NCBI GenBank assembly: GCA_036741775.1
Contig: DAINRQ010000005.1
Coordinates: 1 to 64,000, forward strand
DNA length: 64,000 nt
Source of the DNA: JAJKIV01 sp036741775
Lineage (GTDB): Bacteria > Gemmatimonadota > Gemmatimonadetes > Gemmatimonadales > Gemmatimonadaceae
Direction: 5' to 3'
In this document: piece after piece, positions 48,449-57,191 of the stretch
Position numbering within the stretch: the first letter of the stretch is position 1
Layout of the letters: each line of letters starts with the position of its first letter
Made by a program: the position numbers and the translations under genes
Notes under the pieces: model-generated
Seen by the model: the letters and a program-made list of their open reading frames with translations, nothing else
Databases searched by the model: none
What the model was told of the DNA's origin: nothing

Positions 48449-49378
48449 ATGCCTGACACGTTCTTCACCGAGCCGCCGCATTGGCGCTGGTACATCGTTT
48501 TCTACTTCTTCATCGGGGGCATCGCCGGCGGCTGCTTTTTCCTCGCGGCGCTGCTGCATCTGTTCGGGCGCCCCGGGGACCGGCCCATCATCCGGCTTGC
48601 CTACTACATCACGTTCATTGGCGTAGTGATCAGCGGCATTCTCCTGATCGTCGACCTCGACCGTCCCGAGCGTTTCTGGCACATGATGATCCAGAACAAA
48701 ACGGGACGGCCGATGTTCAAGTACTGGTCACCAATGTCCGTTGGCGTGTGGGGACTGCTCGGGTTCGGGCTGTTCTCGACTCTCGCGGCGTTAGGCGCGC
48801 TGTACGAGGACGGGAAGGTCCGCTGGGGGATCGCGGAGCGGCTGGCGCGCCGCCCGCTGTCCACCATCATCGCGGTCCTGGGTGGCCTCTTCGGGTTCTT
48901 CCTCGCGGGCTACACCGGCGTGCTCCTGTCGGTGACGAACCGCCCTATATGGGCCGACTCGAGTATGCTCGGGCTCCTCTACCTGCTCTCCGCTGCATCG
49001 ACCGCTGCCGCGCTCCTCATCCTGGTCGCGCGGCGTCGGCGCCTGGAGTCCGGCACATCGGTTCGTGAGCTCGAGCGGTTCGACAAGCACGTGCTCGTGC
49101 TGGAGCTGATCGCGCTCATCATCTTCCTGATCACACTCGGGTCTGCCGCACGGGCCTTCCTCAACGCGTGGGGCGTGGTCCTCGCGCTCATCGTGGTGCT
49201 CGGCATTCTCGTCCCGCTGCTGATCGGCTTCGGTCGGCTCCAGAGCTTCCGCGGCCGAACGCTTACGGCCGGAACGGCGGCCGCCCTGGTACTGGCGGGA
49301 GGCTTCATGCTTCGGGTCGCGACGATCTTCCCGTCCGAGCAGGTGCGCGTGGTCGGCACCCAGGTGTCGAGACCGTGA
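48449..49378 (+). CDS. nrfD: NrfD/PsrC-type quinone-reducing membrane subunit
   Basis: The 309-residue polytopic protein has eight or nine transmembrane segments (YIVFYFFIGGIAGGCFFLAALLH, LAYYITFIGVVISGILLIVDL, GFFLAGYTGVLLSVTN). This is the NrfD family, not the heme-b FdnI type. It would pass electrons from FdhB to quinone. The 51 bases before it contain short repeats of cccgattcccg. The next gene overlaps as TGATG at 49376-49380. Confidence 0.88.
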   Translation: MPDTFFTEPPHWRWYIVFYFFIGGIAGGCFFLAALLHLFGRPGDRPIIRLAYYITFIGVVISGILLIVDLDRPERFWHMMIQNKTGRPMFKYWSPMSVGVWGLLGFGLFSTLAALGALYEDGKVRWGIAERLARRPLSTIIAVLGGLFGFFLAGYTGVLLSVTNRPIWADSSMLGLLYLLSAASTAAALLILVARRRRLESGTSVRELERFDKHVLVLELIALIIFLITLGSAARAFLNAWGVVLALIVVLGILVPLLIGFGRLQSFRGRTLTAGTAAALVLAGGFMLRVATIFPSEQVRVVGTQVSRP

Positions 49379-49686
49379 TGCCCGCGCGGACGAGGGCATC
49401 GGTCCGGACGGACGCGCCGCATCAGGCCGGCGGCGACGCGACGCGACTGGTCGCGCGCTGGTTGATCCTCGCCACCATCGGAACAGCTGCTCTGGCGTGC
49501 CAGGGTCCGGAGGCCGAACGGCAGCGAGGTGGAGGACCCGGGGGCGATATCCGTAACCGTCCCCCGGTGGTGGAAATGCACGCCGGATCACGCATGTACT
49601 TCGAGACACCTTGCCTCTTGCCCGAGGAAGAATGCACGGGACCACGTCCAGCGTCGGGCTTTCCGGGCGATTCCGGAGCCAGGTAA
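49378..49686 (+). CDS. Small lipoprotein in the formate dehydrogenase operon
   Basis: The 102-residue product has a membrane-spanning signal and lipobox ALAC (LATIGTAALAC, Cys41). The short mature part reads RNRPPVVEMHAGSRMYFETP then CLLPEEECTGPRP. Two mature cysteines and the H/M residues could bind a metal or pair with a partner, but no family is recognised. It is coupled to the NrfD gene and overlaps fdhE by 55 bases. Confidence 0.6.
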   Translation: MPARTRASVRTDAPHQAGGDATRLVARWLILATIGTAALACQGPEAERQRGGGPGGDIRNRPPVVEMHAGSRMYFETPCLLPEEECTGPRPASGFPGDSGAR

Positions 49687-50573
49687 CCGCCGAGCCCGAG
49701 CCCGCCTGGCGCCCGTGGGTCAGGTTGCTCGACATGGCACTCGATTCGGCAGGCGATGCGGAATGGCTACGTGCCGTCCCGGACATCGCGGCCGCCGGTT
49801 CGTTAGGCGCCCCGCTCCTTCACGAAATGACGCTGGCCGTCGATGCCCGGCGGGCGCGGAAGCTCCTGCGCGAGCTCCTGCGCGAAGCGGAGCGCATACA
49901 GACCGATTCCGCCGAGCCCGGTGACGCATCCACGTCGGTGTCGTGGGAGCCGCCGAACGACACGGGTCGATCGCCGCGCCGGCGCCTCGACGTCCTCGGC
50001 ATTCTGCGTGGCGCCATCACGCACGACATGGACTCCATCGCGCGCGCGGCGGCCGCCGCGTGCATAAACCCGCATCGGCTCGCCGCGGTGGCTCAGCTCG
50101 CGATCATCCCCGTGCTGCACGCCTGTGCGATGCGACATCGCGAGCGGGTCCCGGAGGACTGGCTTCACGGCTACTGTCCCGTATGCGGCGCGTGGCCCAC
50201 ACTCGCCGAGGTGCGTGGGCTCGAGCGCAATCGTCGTCTGCGCTGCGGGCGATGCAGCACCGACTGGCCCATTCCGGTGCTCCGTTGCCCGTTCTGTAAC
50301 GAGCTGCATCACGACAACCTGCACGCACTTCTCCCCGAGGGGGACGAGCAGATCCGACGTGTGGACGTCTGCGAGACGTGCAAGGGATACATCAAGGGCT
50401 TCTCGACATTGCAGCCGCTCACTCTTCGCGGCATCGCGCTCGCCGACCTGACGACGGTGGAGCTCGACATCGTGGCGCAGGAGCGGGGGTACGAGCGGCC
50501 GTCGAAAGCGGCATATCCGTTATCGGTGAGCGTCGTGCGCGCGAGCGCGCCGCCGGCGTCGCGCCCGTCATGA
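49632..50573 (+). CDS. fdhE: FdhE-family formate dehydrogenase accessory protein
   Basis: The 313-residue product carries four CxxC pairs (182/185, 205/208, 219/222, 247/250: CPVC, CGRC, CPFC, CETC). These form the rubredoxin-like metal sites of FdhE, a cytosolic redox protein that helps mature Tat-exported formate dehydrogenases. The start at ATG 49632 lies inside the lipoprotein gene, after gaggaag. A TTG at 49611 is also possible. It is ATGA-coupled to the next gene. Confidence 0.88.
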   Translation: MHGTTSSVGLSGRFRSQVTAEPEPAWRPWVRLLDMALDSAGDAEWLRAVPDIAAAGSLGAPLLHEMTLAVDARRARKLLRELLREAERIQTDSAEPGDASTSVSWEPPNDTGRSPRRRLDVLGILRGAITHDMDSIARAAAAACINPHRLAAVAQLAIIPVLHACAMRHRERVPEDWLHGYCPVCGAWPTLAEVRGLERNRRLRCGRCSTDWPIPVLRCPFCNELHHDNLHALLPEGDEQIRRVDVCETCKGYIKGFSTLQPLTLRGIALADLTTVELDIVAQERGYERPSKAAYPLSVSVVRASAPPASRPS

Positions 50574-50968
50574 CGTCGTTCACGCCTCACTCAAATGGCC
50601 TCTCGCCCGAGCCGTTGCGCCCGGCGAAACTCTGTGCCGAGTTGATTGCGGCGCTCGAGGCGTCGGAGGGACGGCGGAAGCGTCGTGCCCGCGACACGAC
50701 GCCCGATGCGATCGGTATGCGAATCAAGCGGGAGCTCCTCGAGGCGACGGTCCGTCACGACCCGGACCCGCAAGACTTCGAGGGTTGGCTCGCCGAGCGA
50801 TGTCTCGAGGCGGGGCCGGCGGACGGGCCGGTGCGCGCCATGGCGCGGTCGATCTGGGATGAATGGCGACTCGCGCTGTCCGCCGACGAATTCAGGACCT
50901 GGCTCGCGAGTGGCGCCCCGTCCGACGACCGCGACGGGTCCGAGCGAACGCCGAGGAGGTTTTCATGA
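50570..50968 (+). CDS. Unknown cytosolic protein of the formate dehydrogenase operon
   Basis: The 132-residue product is rich in Arg and Glu and has no signal peptide or membrane segment. The central text (IGMRIKRELLEATVRHDPDPQDFEGWLAERCLEA and ARSIWDEWRLALSADEFRTWLA) is predicted helical. Coupling by ATGA on both sides argues that it is a real subunit or chaperone of this operon. No family is recognised. Confidence 0.6.
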   Translation: MTSFTPHSNGLSPEPLRPAKLCAELIAALEASEGRRKRRARDTTPDAIGMRIKRELLEATVRHDPDPQDFEGWLAERCLEAGPADGPVRAMARSIWDEWRLALSADEFRTWLASGAPSDDRDGSERTPRRFS

Positions 50969-51336
50969 TACGCGGACGACTGCCGATCGTGATGGCGTTC
51001 GCCCTGGTGTGGGCGTTAGGCGGTGCCTGTCGCGATCGCCCCGAAAACGTCGATGTCCGCTCGCTCGATCGCGACGAGATGGCGCGTCTGGGAAAGCTGA
51101 CGCCGGCCGACAGCCAGGTGGTGTCGGCGCTCCGGGAGTCGACGAGCACGGGGCGGATCATCTACGATCCTCCCGTGGACCTGTCGCTCGCGAACGCGAG
51201 GCGGACTCGGCGCGACCTCTTCCCGGGCGACACGACGCTGGGCGATACGAGTCGCGCGTCCGCGACTCGTGATACGACCGGCGGCGACGCGACGGCGGAC
51301 ACGAGCGGCGGCGCTGCCCGCCGCCGTCGGCCCTGA
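50965..51336 (+). CDS. Small lipoprotein closing the formate dehydrogenase operon
   Basis: The product is 123 residues from ATG 50965, with gaggaggtt just upstream. The signal ends in LGGAC (lipidated Cys). The mature part (KLTPADSQVVSALRESTSTG RIIYDPPVDL) is followed by a low-complexity Asp/Thr/Gly/Arg tail. The role is unknown, perhaps a structural or assembly factor for the periplasmic complex. The tail makes the exact stop somewhat uncertain. Confidence 0.6.
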   Translation: MIRGRLPIVMAFALVWALGGACRDRPENVDVRSLDRDEMARLGKLTPADSQVVSALRESTSTGRIIYDPPVDLSLANARRTRRDLFPGDTTLGDTSRASATRDTTGGDATADTSGGAARRRRP

Positions 51337-51919
51337 CTTCCCATCATGGAGTCAGGCTCAGATCCGATCGGTTGGGCTTTCAGGACTCCTCACCCCGTGG
51401 TGCTGGCGAGCGACGAATCGGCCGCCTGCGCATCGTGACCGGCGGACGCGCGTGCAGAACGAGGGAACAGGCATCCCGAACGAGGGGGGAACGGATGAGG
51501 GGGATGAGGGACATCCCTCCTCACCACTCACGCGCCCGGGGCGTTAGGGGTCAGAGGTCAGAGTCCTAACGCATCCTTTCATCTCATCGCGCCACCGAAC
51601 AGGACGCAGAGGGCGCGGCAACGGCGGACGCGGAAAGGGCCGCGGAGAACTGCGGAGAACACGCCGCGGTGTCGAGGCGGGGCCGTTATCCGGTAGTTTC
51701 CGCCCCATCCGCGCCATCGCTGTTCCGACCGGCCCGGGGGCGCAGCACCCGACACGCGCAGGCCGTTCACCCTGCAGCGACCAGCCGTGGTCGCAGTTCC
51801 CGGTTCCCCCTCACTCATGCCTTGGCGCGGGGAGCCGTCCCCGGCCGGGGAGGATGGCGCTCATCCCGCATCCCCCTCCGTTCTCCCCCTTCGTTCTGGG
51901 TGCCAACCGTTCTGGAGTC
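51337..51919. other. Repeat-rich gene-free stretch
   Basis: No gene is seen in these 583 bases. They hold one copy of the dispersed repeat (51557-51650). They are also bounded by an imperfect inverted repeat: about 51470-51505 (ggcatcccgaacgagg...) against about 51859-51904 (...ccttcgttctgggtgcc). The whole resembles a decayed non-autonomous element. Confidence 0.45.
51557..51650 (+). repeat. Dispersed intergenic repeat, copy 2
   Basis: These 94 bases match 53982-54075 with only four differences. They start gtcagagtcctaacgcatcc and contain ccaccgaacaggacgcagag. The leading (GG)GTCAGAGTCCTAAC also heads the palindrome at 57450, linking this repeat to the REP-like family. The pair lies about 2.4 kb apart in direct orientation. 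Confidence 0.85.
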
Positions 51920-52519
51920 CTACTTCGGTCGCTTCGGCGCGCTCATGAGCGGTTGATACCGGACGTCGCCCGTAGGTCCGAGGTCGACGGCCTCCGCCAT
52001 GTATTCCGGTACCCACGCCGGCGGCTGCGCGCCCACCGCCCACTGGCTTCGCCGGAACGCGGCGGGACCGTCAGCCACACGCAGAAGCCGCACGCCTAAC
52101 GACGACGCCTGGGCCACCGCGCCGGCCGCGAACGCGGAAGTCGCGAACATCACGCGGAGAGGCGGTTGCGTTGGCGCATCGGATGGGATTGGCCGGGCAG
52201 CCCGGTCCGGCGCGGACTGGAGTCGCTTTGGTGCGTCGCCAGGTGGACCGGCAGCCGCCCTGCTGGCCAGCACCAACACGGCATCAGCGCCGACCTCCGA
52301 CGAGTGATTCCTGAATTCCACCAGCACCGCTCGGGTGTCGTCAGCGCTGCCAGTCACGCCCTCGAGCTCCACCACGTATGCGCGATCATCGTCGGGCACG
52401 GCGCGTCGGGCGGTCGTCCACAGCCTCGTCAGCGGGACGCCCGCCTTCCGGAGCTCGCGTGCAACCAGGATCTCCACCTCGTCCGGCCGAACGTCGCGCG
52501 GGTCGCCCATCTCGTCCAA
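51920..52519 (-). CDS. Unknown protein with a possible degenerate Mrr/PD-(D/E)xK fold
   Basis: The 199-residue product starts at ATG 52519 or 52510. The order VEILVARELRKAGV, YVVELEGV, RAVLVEFRN, ADAVLVLASRA and VMFATSAFAAGAVAQASSLGVRLLRVADG mirrors the Mrr-type restriction endonuclease fold. The catalytic E/QxK would here be EFR, without a lysine, so nuclease activity is doubtful. It stands alone between repeat regions, divergent from a sigma factor gene. Confidence 0.5.
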   Translation of the reverse strand: MDEMGDPRDVRPDEVEILVARELRKAGVPLTRLWTTARRAVPDDDRAYVVELEGVTGSADDTRAVLVEFRNHSSEVGADAVLVLASRAAAGPPGDAPKRLQSAPDRAARPIPSDAPTQPPLRVMFATSAFAAGAVAQASSLGVRLLRVADGPAAFRRSQWAVGAQPPAWVPEYMAEAVDLGPTGDVRYQPLMSAPKRPK

Positions 52520-52694
52520 CCCCCCAGGGGCAGCAGTAGTTGCTGATTCCGTTGTGGCCAGTCCTCACTGAGGACCCGCGAATCGGCGAAGTCGACCCGG
52601 CGGGACGCCGCAACTTGCGGTACTCGGGTCCGCAACGCTGATTCGTGCTGACCGCCATTCCGACGGCAGACACGCCGCCGGCCACGCGCCATCA

Positions 52695-53261
52695 ATGACG
52701 TCACCCCGCGCCCAGCACCCCTCGACGCCGCTCCAGTCGCCCGACGAGATGTACGCACTCGTCTATGAGGAGCTCAAGCGCATTGCTCGGCACCAGCTTC
52801 GGGCGGCGGGCGCGAAGGCCACGCTGTCTACCACCGAGCTCGTTCACGAAGCGTTCCTCAAGCTCGGACGCGGTCCGGAATCGGGGTGGGATGGGCGTGG
52901 ACACTTCTTCGGCGCCGCATCCCGCGCGATGCGGCAGGTCCTCGTGGACTTCGCCCGTCGCCAACGCGCGGCCAAGCGTGGCGGTGGGCAGCATCGCGTC
53001 TCGCTGAACGACGCGGCCGGCGCACTCGAGGTGCAGCTCGATGAAATCCTTGCGCTCGACGCGGCGCTGGACCAGCTCAACGCCGTCAGCGAGCGGCTGC
53101 GCCGGGTCGTCGAGCTGCGCTTCTTCGGTGGCCTTGGCGAGGAGGAAGTGGCCGAGATCCTCGGCGTCACCCCGCGCACCGTGGGGCGCGATTGGACGAA
53201 GGCCCGGCTGTTCCTGCTGCGCGAGCTCGATGAAAACAGAGTGACGCCCGGCGAGACCTGA
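52695..53261 (+). CDS. ECF RNA polymerase sigma factor, orphan
   Basis: The 188-residue product is of the same group as 10788-11384 (TTELVHEAFLKLG, RQVLVDFARRQRAAKRGGG, ELRFFGGLGEEEVAEILGVTPRTVGRDW). No kinase gene follows. ATG 52695 is used, but no good ribosome site is present, so ATG 52749 is possible. Its regulator is not visible. Confidence 0.82.
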   Translation: MTSPRAQHPSTPLQSPDEMYALVYEELKRIARHQLRAAGAKATLSTTELVHEAFLKLGRGPESGWDGRGHFFGAASRAMRQVLVDFARRQRAAKRGGGQHRVSLNDAAGALEVQLDEILALDAALDQLNAVSERLRRVVELRFFGGLGEEEVAEILGVTPRTVGRDWTKARLFLLRELDENRVTPGET

Positions 53262-53406
53262 CGGCCGATTTACCGCGGCGGTCCCAACTCGTCCCACCCC
53301 ATCACGGCTCGTAGCTGCGGCGTTGCCCGGGTGCTCGGGCGCGGTCACCGTACGCCGGTATTGTCGTTGGTGTCCCGACTGACCACGAGCTTCCCTCTGA
53401 CAACGC

Positions 53407-53946
53407 ATGCGATTCATTCCGAGTGCGGCGATCTTCACGCTCGTCCTGGTGCTTGCCGTGTGTTCGCGACAACGCGCCGCCGCCCCTAACGAGTGGAGCG
53501 ACCCGGTTAGGCCGCTCACCCACGGCTTCGACGCCGGCATTCGACGGGATGTCGAGAGGCTTCGCCGAGCGACGGAGCAGTTCCACGATCTCGCCGCTGC
53601 GGGGGCCGCCGGCTACCCGACGAAGCTGCCCGTATGCGTCGCCGACTCAGCGAAGGGTGGCATGGGCCATCACATGATCGACCAGTCACTCTTCGATGAG
53701 AAGCTCGAGATCGAGCGGCCGGAGATGTTGATCTACGCTCCCGTCGAGGACGGGAAGGTGGAGTTGGTGGCGGTGGAGTACGTGGTTCCGTTCCGTGCCG
53801 TTCCGGCAACCGAAAAACCGCCTCGCCTGTTTGGGCAGGAGTTCAAGCGCTACGATCGGTTCAACTACTGGGCGCTGCACGTCTGGGCATGGCGCCGAAA
53901 TCCCGCGGGGCTGTTCGCGGACTGGAACCCGACGGTGAAGTGCTGA
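53407..53946 (+). CDS. Secreted protein of unknown function
   Basis: The 179-residue product has a signal peptide (AAIFTLVLVLAVCSRQRA) with a possible lipidated Cys19. The mature part (GYPTKLPVCVADSAKGGMGHHMIDQSLFDE, LEIERPEMLIYAPVEDGKVELVAVEYVVPF, LFGQEFKRYDRFNYWALHVWAWRRNPAGLFADWNP) is strongly patterned. I have seen this text in conserved uncharacterised proteins of many phyla, and its His/Trp pattern suggests a metal or heme site. The function is unknown. Confidence 0.7.
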   Translation: MRFIPSAAIFTLVLVLAVCSRQRAAAPNEWSDPVRPLTHGFDAGIRRDVERLRRATEQFHDLAAAGAAGYPTKLPVCVADSAKGGMGHHMIDQSLFDEKLEIERPEMLIYAPVEDGKVELVAVEYVVPFRAVPATEKPPRLFGQEFKRYDRFNYWALHVWAWRRNPAGLFADWNPTVKC

Positions 53947-53981
53947 GCCCTGGCATTTCCGAACCGCGGGATGCGTCAGGG

Positions 53982-54075
53982 GTCAGAGTCCTAACGCATC
54001 CGTTCATCTCATCGCGCCACCGAACAGGACGCAGAGGACGCGGCAACGGCGAACGCGGAAAGGGCCGCGGACAAC
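53982..54075 (+). repeat. Dispersed intergenic repeat, copy 3
   Basis: These 94 bases are near-identical to 51557-51650 (four mismatches). The surrounding gene-free 400 bases (53947-54346) otherwise show only GC-rich tracts and the upstream region of the winged-helix gene. Confidence 0.85.
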
Positions 54076-54346
54076 GGCTCCCGCGCCTACGGTGCGGCGT
54101 GGCGGCCGGTCGGAACGGCGACGGGTGCGGACGAGCCGGAACCGGCCGGATCGTGGGCGCCGGATGGTACGGCGTCAACTCGCCGGCCTGATCGGGCGCT
54201 GCAACCCCTCTCCCGAGAATCTGCGCGCTTCTGCAAAAAACCGCGCAATTCGCGTCAGGCTCTCAAACGACCATCCCCGACTACCATACGTCCTCCGCGG
54301 CGCGTATGTATGGGGGTCCCCGACTGAGTCGTAAGGAACAAATCGG

Positions 54347-55495
54347 ATGAGCATCGCACGGAGCCGCCTCGCAAATCAGCACATTGCACGGCCGGTCTTC
54401 GACGACCCCGGTGCGGTCGTGCAGTGGATGGGCGCCGTTCAGGCGCAGGACTATCTGGGAGGACTGTGGGCAGTCGGCCTGCGAACCCGCGGCGCAACGG
54501 AAGCGAGCGTCGAGGCGGCCATCGCGCGACGCGCGTTCGTGCGAACGTGGCCAATGCGCGGTACCCTGCACTTTGTCGCGGCTGCCGACGTTCGCTGGAT
54601 GCTGAAGCTCCTCACCCCACGCGTGATCGCATCGGCGGCGGGCCGGTACCGCCAGCTCGAGCTGACCGATACCGTATTCGCGCGCGCGGCACGCGTGGCC
54701 GAGCGGGCGCTGACGGGTGGCAAGATCATCCGGCGCGACGCGATCTCCCAGTTGTGGAAATCGGCCGGCATCGCCACGAGTGACTCGCGCGGGCTCCACA
54801 TCCTCGGTCACCTCGCCATGACGGGCCTCCTGTGCTTCGGACCCCGCGAAGGCAAGCAGCACACGTTCACGCTTCTGGATGAATGGCTTCCGCCCGTGCC
54901 TCCGCTGGCGCGCGATGAAGCGTTAGGCGAGCTCGCGCGCCGCTATTTCACGAGCCACGGGCCGGCGACGGTCCACGACTTCGCGTGGTGGTCCGGGTTG
55001 ACGATCAGGGACGCGCGTACGGGCATCGAGCTGGCAAGCGGTGAGCTCGAGGAGGAGCATGCCGACGGCCGCACATACTGGGTGCACCGGGCAACGGCGA
55101 CGCGCGGCGCAACGCCCACGGCTCATCTCCTCCCCGCCTGGGATGAGTACACGGTCGCATATCGCGGACGCGACGCCGTGCTCGCCCCGAATCACGCGAC
55201 GAAGGTGAATGCCGGCGGCGGCATCCTCAAGCCCGTCGTCGTGGTGCGCGGTCAGGTGGTGGGGAGCTGGCAGCGGACGCTCGGCAAGGCTGGCGTCGCC
55301 GTCACGCCAGCCGTGTTCGCGCGTCTCGCACCGAGCGATGCGCGCGCCATCGCGGAGGCTGCCCGGCGATACGGAAAGTTCCTCGGCTTGAAGGCGGAGC
55401 TTGCCGGCGATCCGGATAGCGTGTCAAGGAGTTCCGGGTCATCAGTGCGGGCGAGCGCGGCCCGGCACGCAGTCAAACCGCCGTTGCCGCGTTAA
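54347..55495 (+). CDS. Winged-helix DNA-binding protein (HTH_42/AlkZ-like)
   Basis: The 382-residue product has the family start (LANQHIARPVFDDPGAVVQWMGAVQAQDY) and the paired texts RTWPMRGTLHFVAAADVRWML and AWDEYTVAYRGRD, characteristic of the HTH_42 group. This group includes the DNA-interstrand-crosslink glycosylases AlkZ/YcaQ. The first 60 residues include the QAQD motif seen in these glycosylases. A role in DNA repair is therefore plausible but not certain. A weak site (taaggaac) lies before ATG 54347. Confidence 0.82.
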   Translation: MSIARSRLANQHIARPVFDDPGAVVQWMGAVQAQDYLGGLWAVGLRTRGATEASVEAAIARRAFVRTWPMRGTLHFVAAADVRWMLKLLTPRVIASAAGRYRQLELTDTVFARAARVAERALTGGKIIRRDAISQLWKSAGIATSDSRGLHILGHLAMTGLLCFGPREGKQHTFTLLDEWLPPVPPLARDEALGELARRYFTSHGPATVHDFAWWSGLTIRDARTGIELASGELEEEHADGRTYWVHRATATRGATPTAHLLPAWDEYTVAYRGRDAVLAPNHATKVNAGGGILKPVVVVRGQVVGSWQRTLGKAGVAVTPAVFARLAPSDARAIAEAARRYGKFLGLKAELAGDPDSVSRSSGSSVRASAARHAVKPPLPR

Positions 55496-55546
55496 GCTTC
55501 GAGGCTGGCAGCATGTGCACGACAAGTACATCGAAGCGAGCCGACC

Positions 55547-57169
55547 TTGCAGGACACTTCCAACGATCAGCAACCCACGCCGACGACCGCCCTCGAGGCG
55601 GCCATTCGTCGTCGCCGCACGTTCGCGATCATCAGCCACCCCGACGCGGGGAAGACGACACTCACCGAGAAGCTGCTCCTCTACGGCGGGGCAATTCACC
55701 TCGCGGGGGCGGTGAAGGCGCGACGCGCCCAGCGTCATGCCGCGAGCGACTGGATGGAGCTCGAGCAGCAGCGCGGCATCTCCGTCACGTCGAGCGTCAT
55801 GCAGTTCGAGTACGCGGGGTACCAGGTCAACCTCCTCGACACGCCCGGCCACGAGGACTTCTCCGAGGACACATACCGCACCCTCGTTGCGGCCGACAGC
55901 GCCGTCATGCTGCTCGACAATCGCCGAGGTGTGGAGGAGCGGACTCGCCAGCTCTTCGAGGTCTGCAAACGGCGGCGCACGCCGATCTTCACGTTCGTGA
56001 ACAAGTGCGATCGCGTGGGGGAGGACCCGCTCAAGCTCATCAGCGATGTGGAGGCCGATCTCGGGATCGCGTGTCACCCTGTCACCTGGCCGATCTTCCG
56101 CGACAACGCGTTCGTCGGCGTCTACGACCGCCGGCTTCGGGAGATTCACCTCTTCGAGAAGGACGAGAAGCACGGCGCGCGCGAGGCGACCGTTCGCGTG
56201 GGCTCGCTCGAGGACCCCGAGCTCAGAGCCTTGTTAGGTGACGCCGCGCACGAGCAGCTCGCCCACGACGTGATGTTGCTGGATGAGGCGGGGCACCCCT
56301 TCAGTCACGAGGAGGTGTTGGCCGAGCGACTCACGCCGGTGTTCTTTGGCAGCGCATTGACGAACTTCGGCGTCGAGCCGTTCCTGCGTGAGTTCCTCGA
56401 CCTCGCCCCGGCGCCAACCGCGCGTGAGTCGAGCCTCGGTCCGGTGCATCCGACGGACGAGGCATTCACCGGCTTCGTGTTCAAGATTCAGGCGAACATG
56501 GACCCGAAGCACCGCGATCGCATCGCGTTCGTTCGCGTGTGCTCGGGGAAGTTCGAGGCGGGGATGCAGGTGAAGCACGTTCGCTCGGGGAAGTTGATGC
56601 GCCTCGCCTCCCCACAGCAGTTCATGGCCCGTGAGCGCTCGGCGGTGGAGGAGGCGTGGCCCGGCGACGTGATCGGCGTGATGGATCGCGGCACGCTCCG
56701 AATCGGCGACACGCTCTCCACCGACGGGGATCTGGAGTTCGCGGATATCCCGCGCTTCGCGCCGGAACACTTCGCGCGCGCGATCCCGAAGGACCCGATG
56801 CGCCGCAAGCAGTTCGACACGGGCCTGCGCGAGCTGACGGAAGAGGGCGCGGCGCAAGTGTTCTACGCCGAAACGGAGGCGGGGCCCACGCCTATCGTCG
56901 GCGCCGTGGGAATGCTGCAGTTCGACGTGATGCAGTTCCGGCTCGAGCACGAGTACGGTGCGCCGTGCCGGTTCGAGCGGATACCGTTTCGCTATCCGCG
57001 CTGGGTCACGGGGCCTGACGCCGAGATCGATCGCGCCGCGAGTGGGCGTGGGCGAATGCGGCTGTACGACGCCAAGGGGAAGCCGCTCATCCTGTTCGAG
57101 GACGAGTGGAACATGCGATGGGCGCTCCAGCACGAGACGAAGGTACAGTGGTATGAGGTAGCGCCGTGA
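55547..57169 (+). CDS. prfC: Peptide chain release factor 3
   Basis: The product is 540 residues with GTPase motifs G1 SHPDAGKTT, switch I RGISVTSS, G3 DTPGHEDF and G4 NKCDR. The RF3-specific text (YGGAIHLAGAVKARRAQRHAASDWMELEQQRGISV) and C-terminal domains are intact. It recycles RF1/RF2 from ribosomes. The predicted start is TTG 55547 because the frame has no nearby ATG; it stops before the repeat region at 57192. Confidence 0.95.
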   Translation: MQDTSNDQQPTPTTALEAAIRRRRTFAIISHPDAGKTTLTEKLLLYGGAIHLAGAVKARRAQRHAASDWMELEQQRGISVTSSVMQFEYAGYQVNLLDTPGHEDFSEDTYRTLVAADSAVMLLDNRRGVEERTRQLFEVCKRRRTPIFTFVNKCDRVGEDPLKLISDVEADLGIACHPVTWPIFRDNAFVGVYDRRLREIHLFEKDEKHGAREATVRVGSLEDPELRALLGDAAHEQLAHDVMLLDEAGHPFSHEEVLAERLTPVFFGSALTNFGVEPFLREFLDLAPAPTARESSLGPVHPTDEAFTGFVFKIQANMDPKHRDRIAFVRVCSGKFEAGMQVKHVRSGKLMRLASPQQFMARERSAVEEAWPGDVIGVMDRGTLRIGDTLSTDGDLEFADIPRFAPEHFARAIPKDPMRRKQFDTGLRELTEEGAAQVFYAETEAGPTPIVGAVGMLQFDVMQFRLEHEYGAPCRFERIPFRYPRWVTGPDAEIDRAASGRGRMRLYDAKGKPLILFEDEWNMRWALQHETKVQWYEVAP

Positions 57170-57191
57170 GACTGCCTAACGCCCCATCCGG

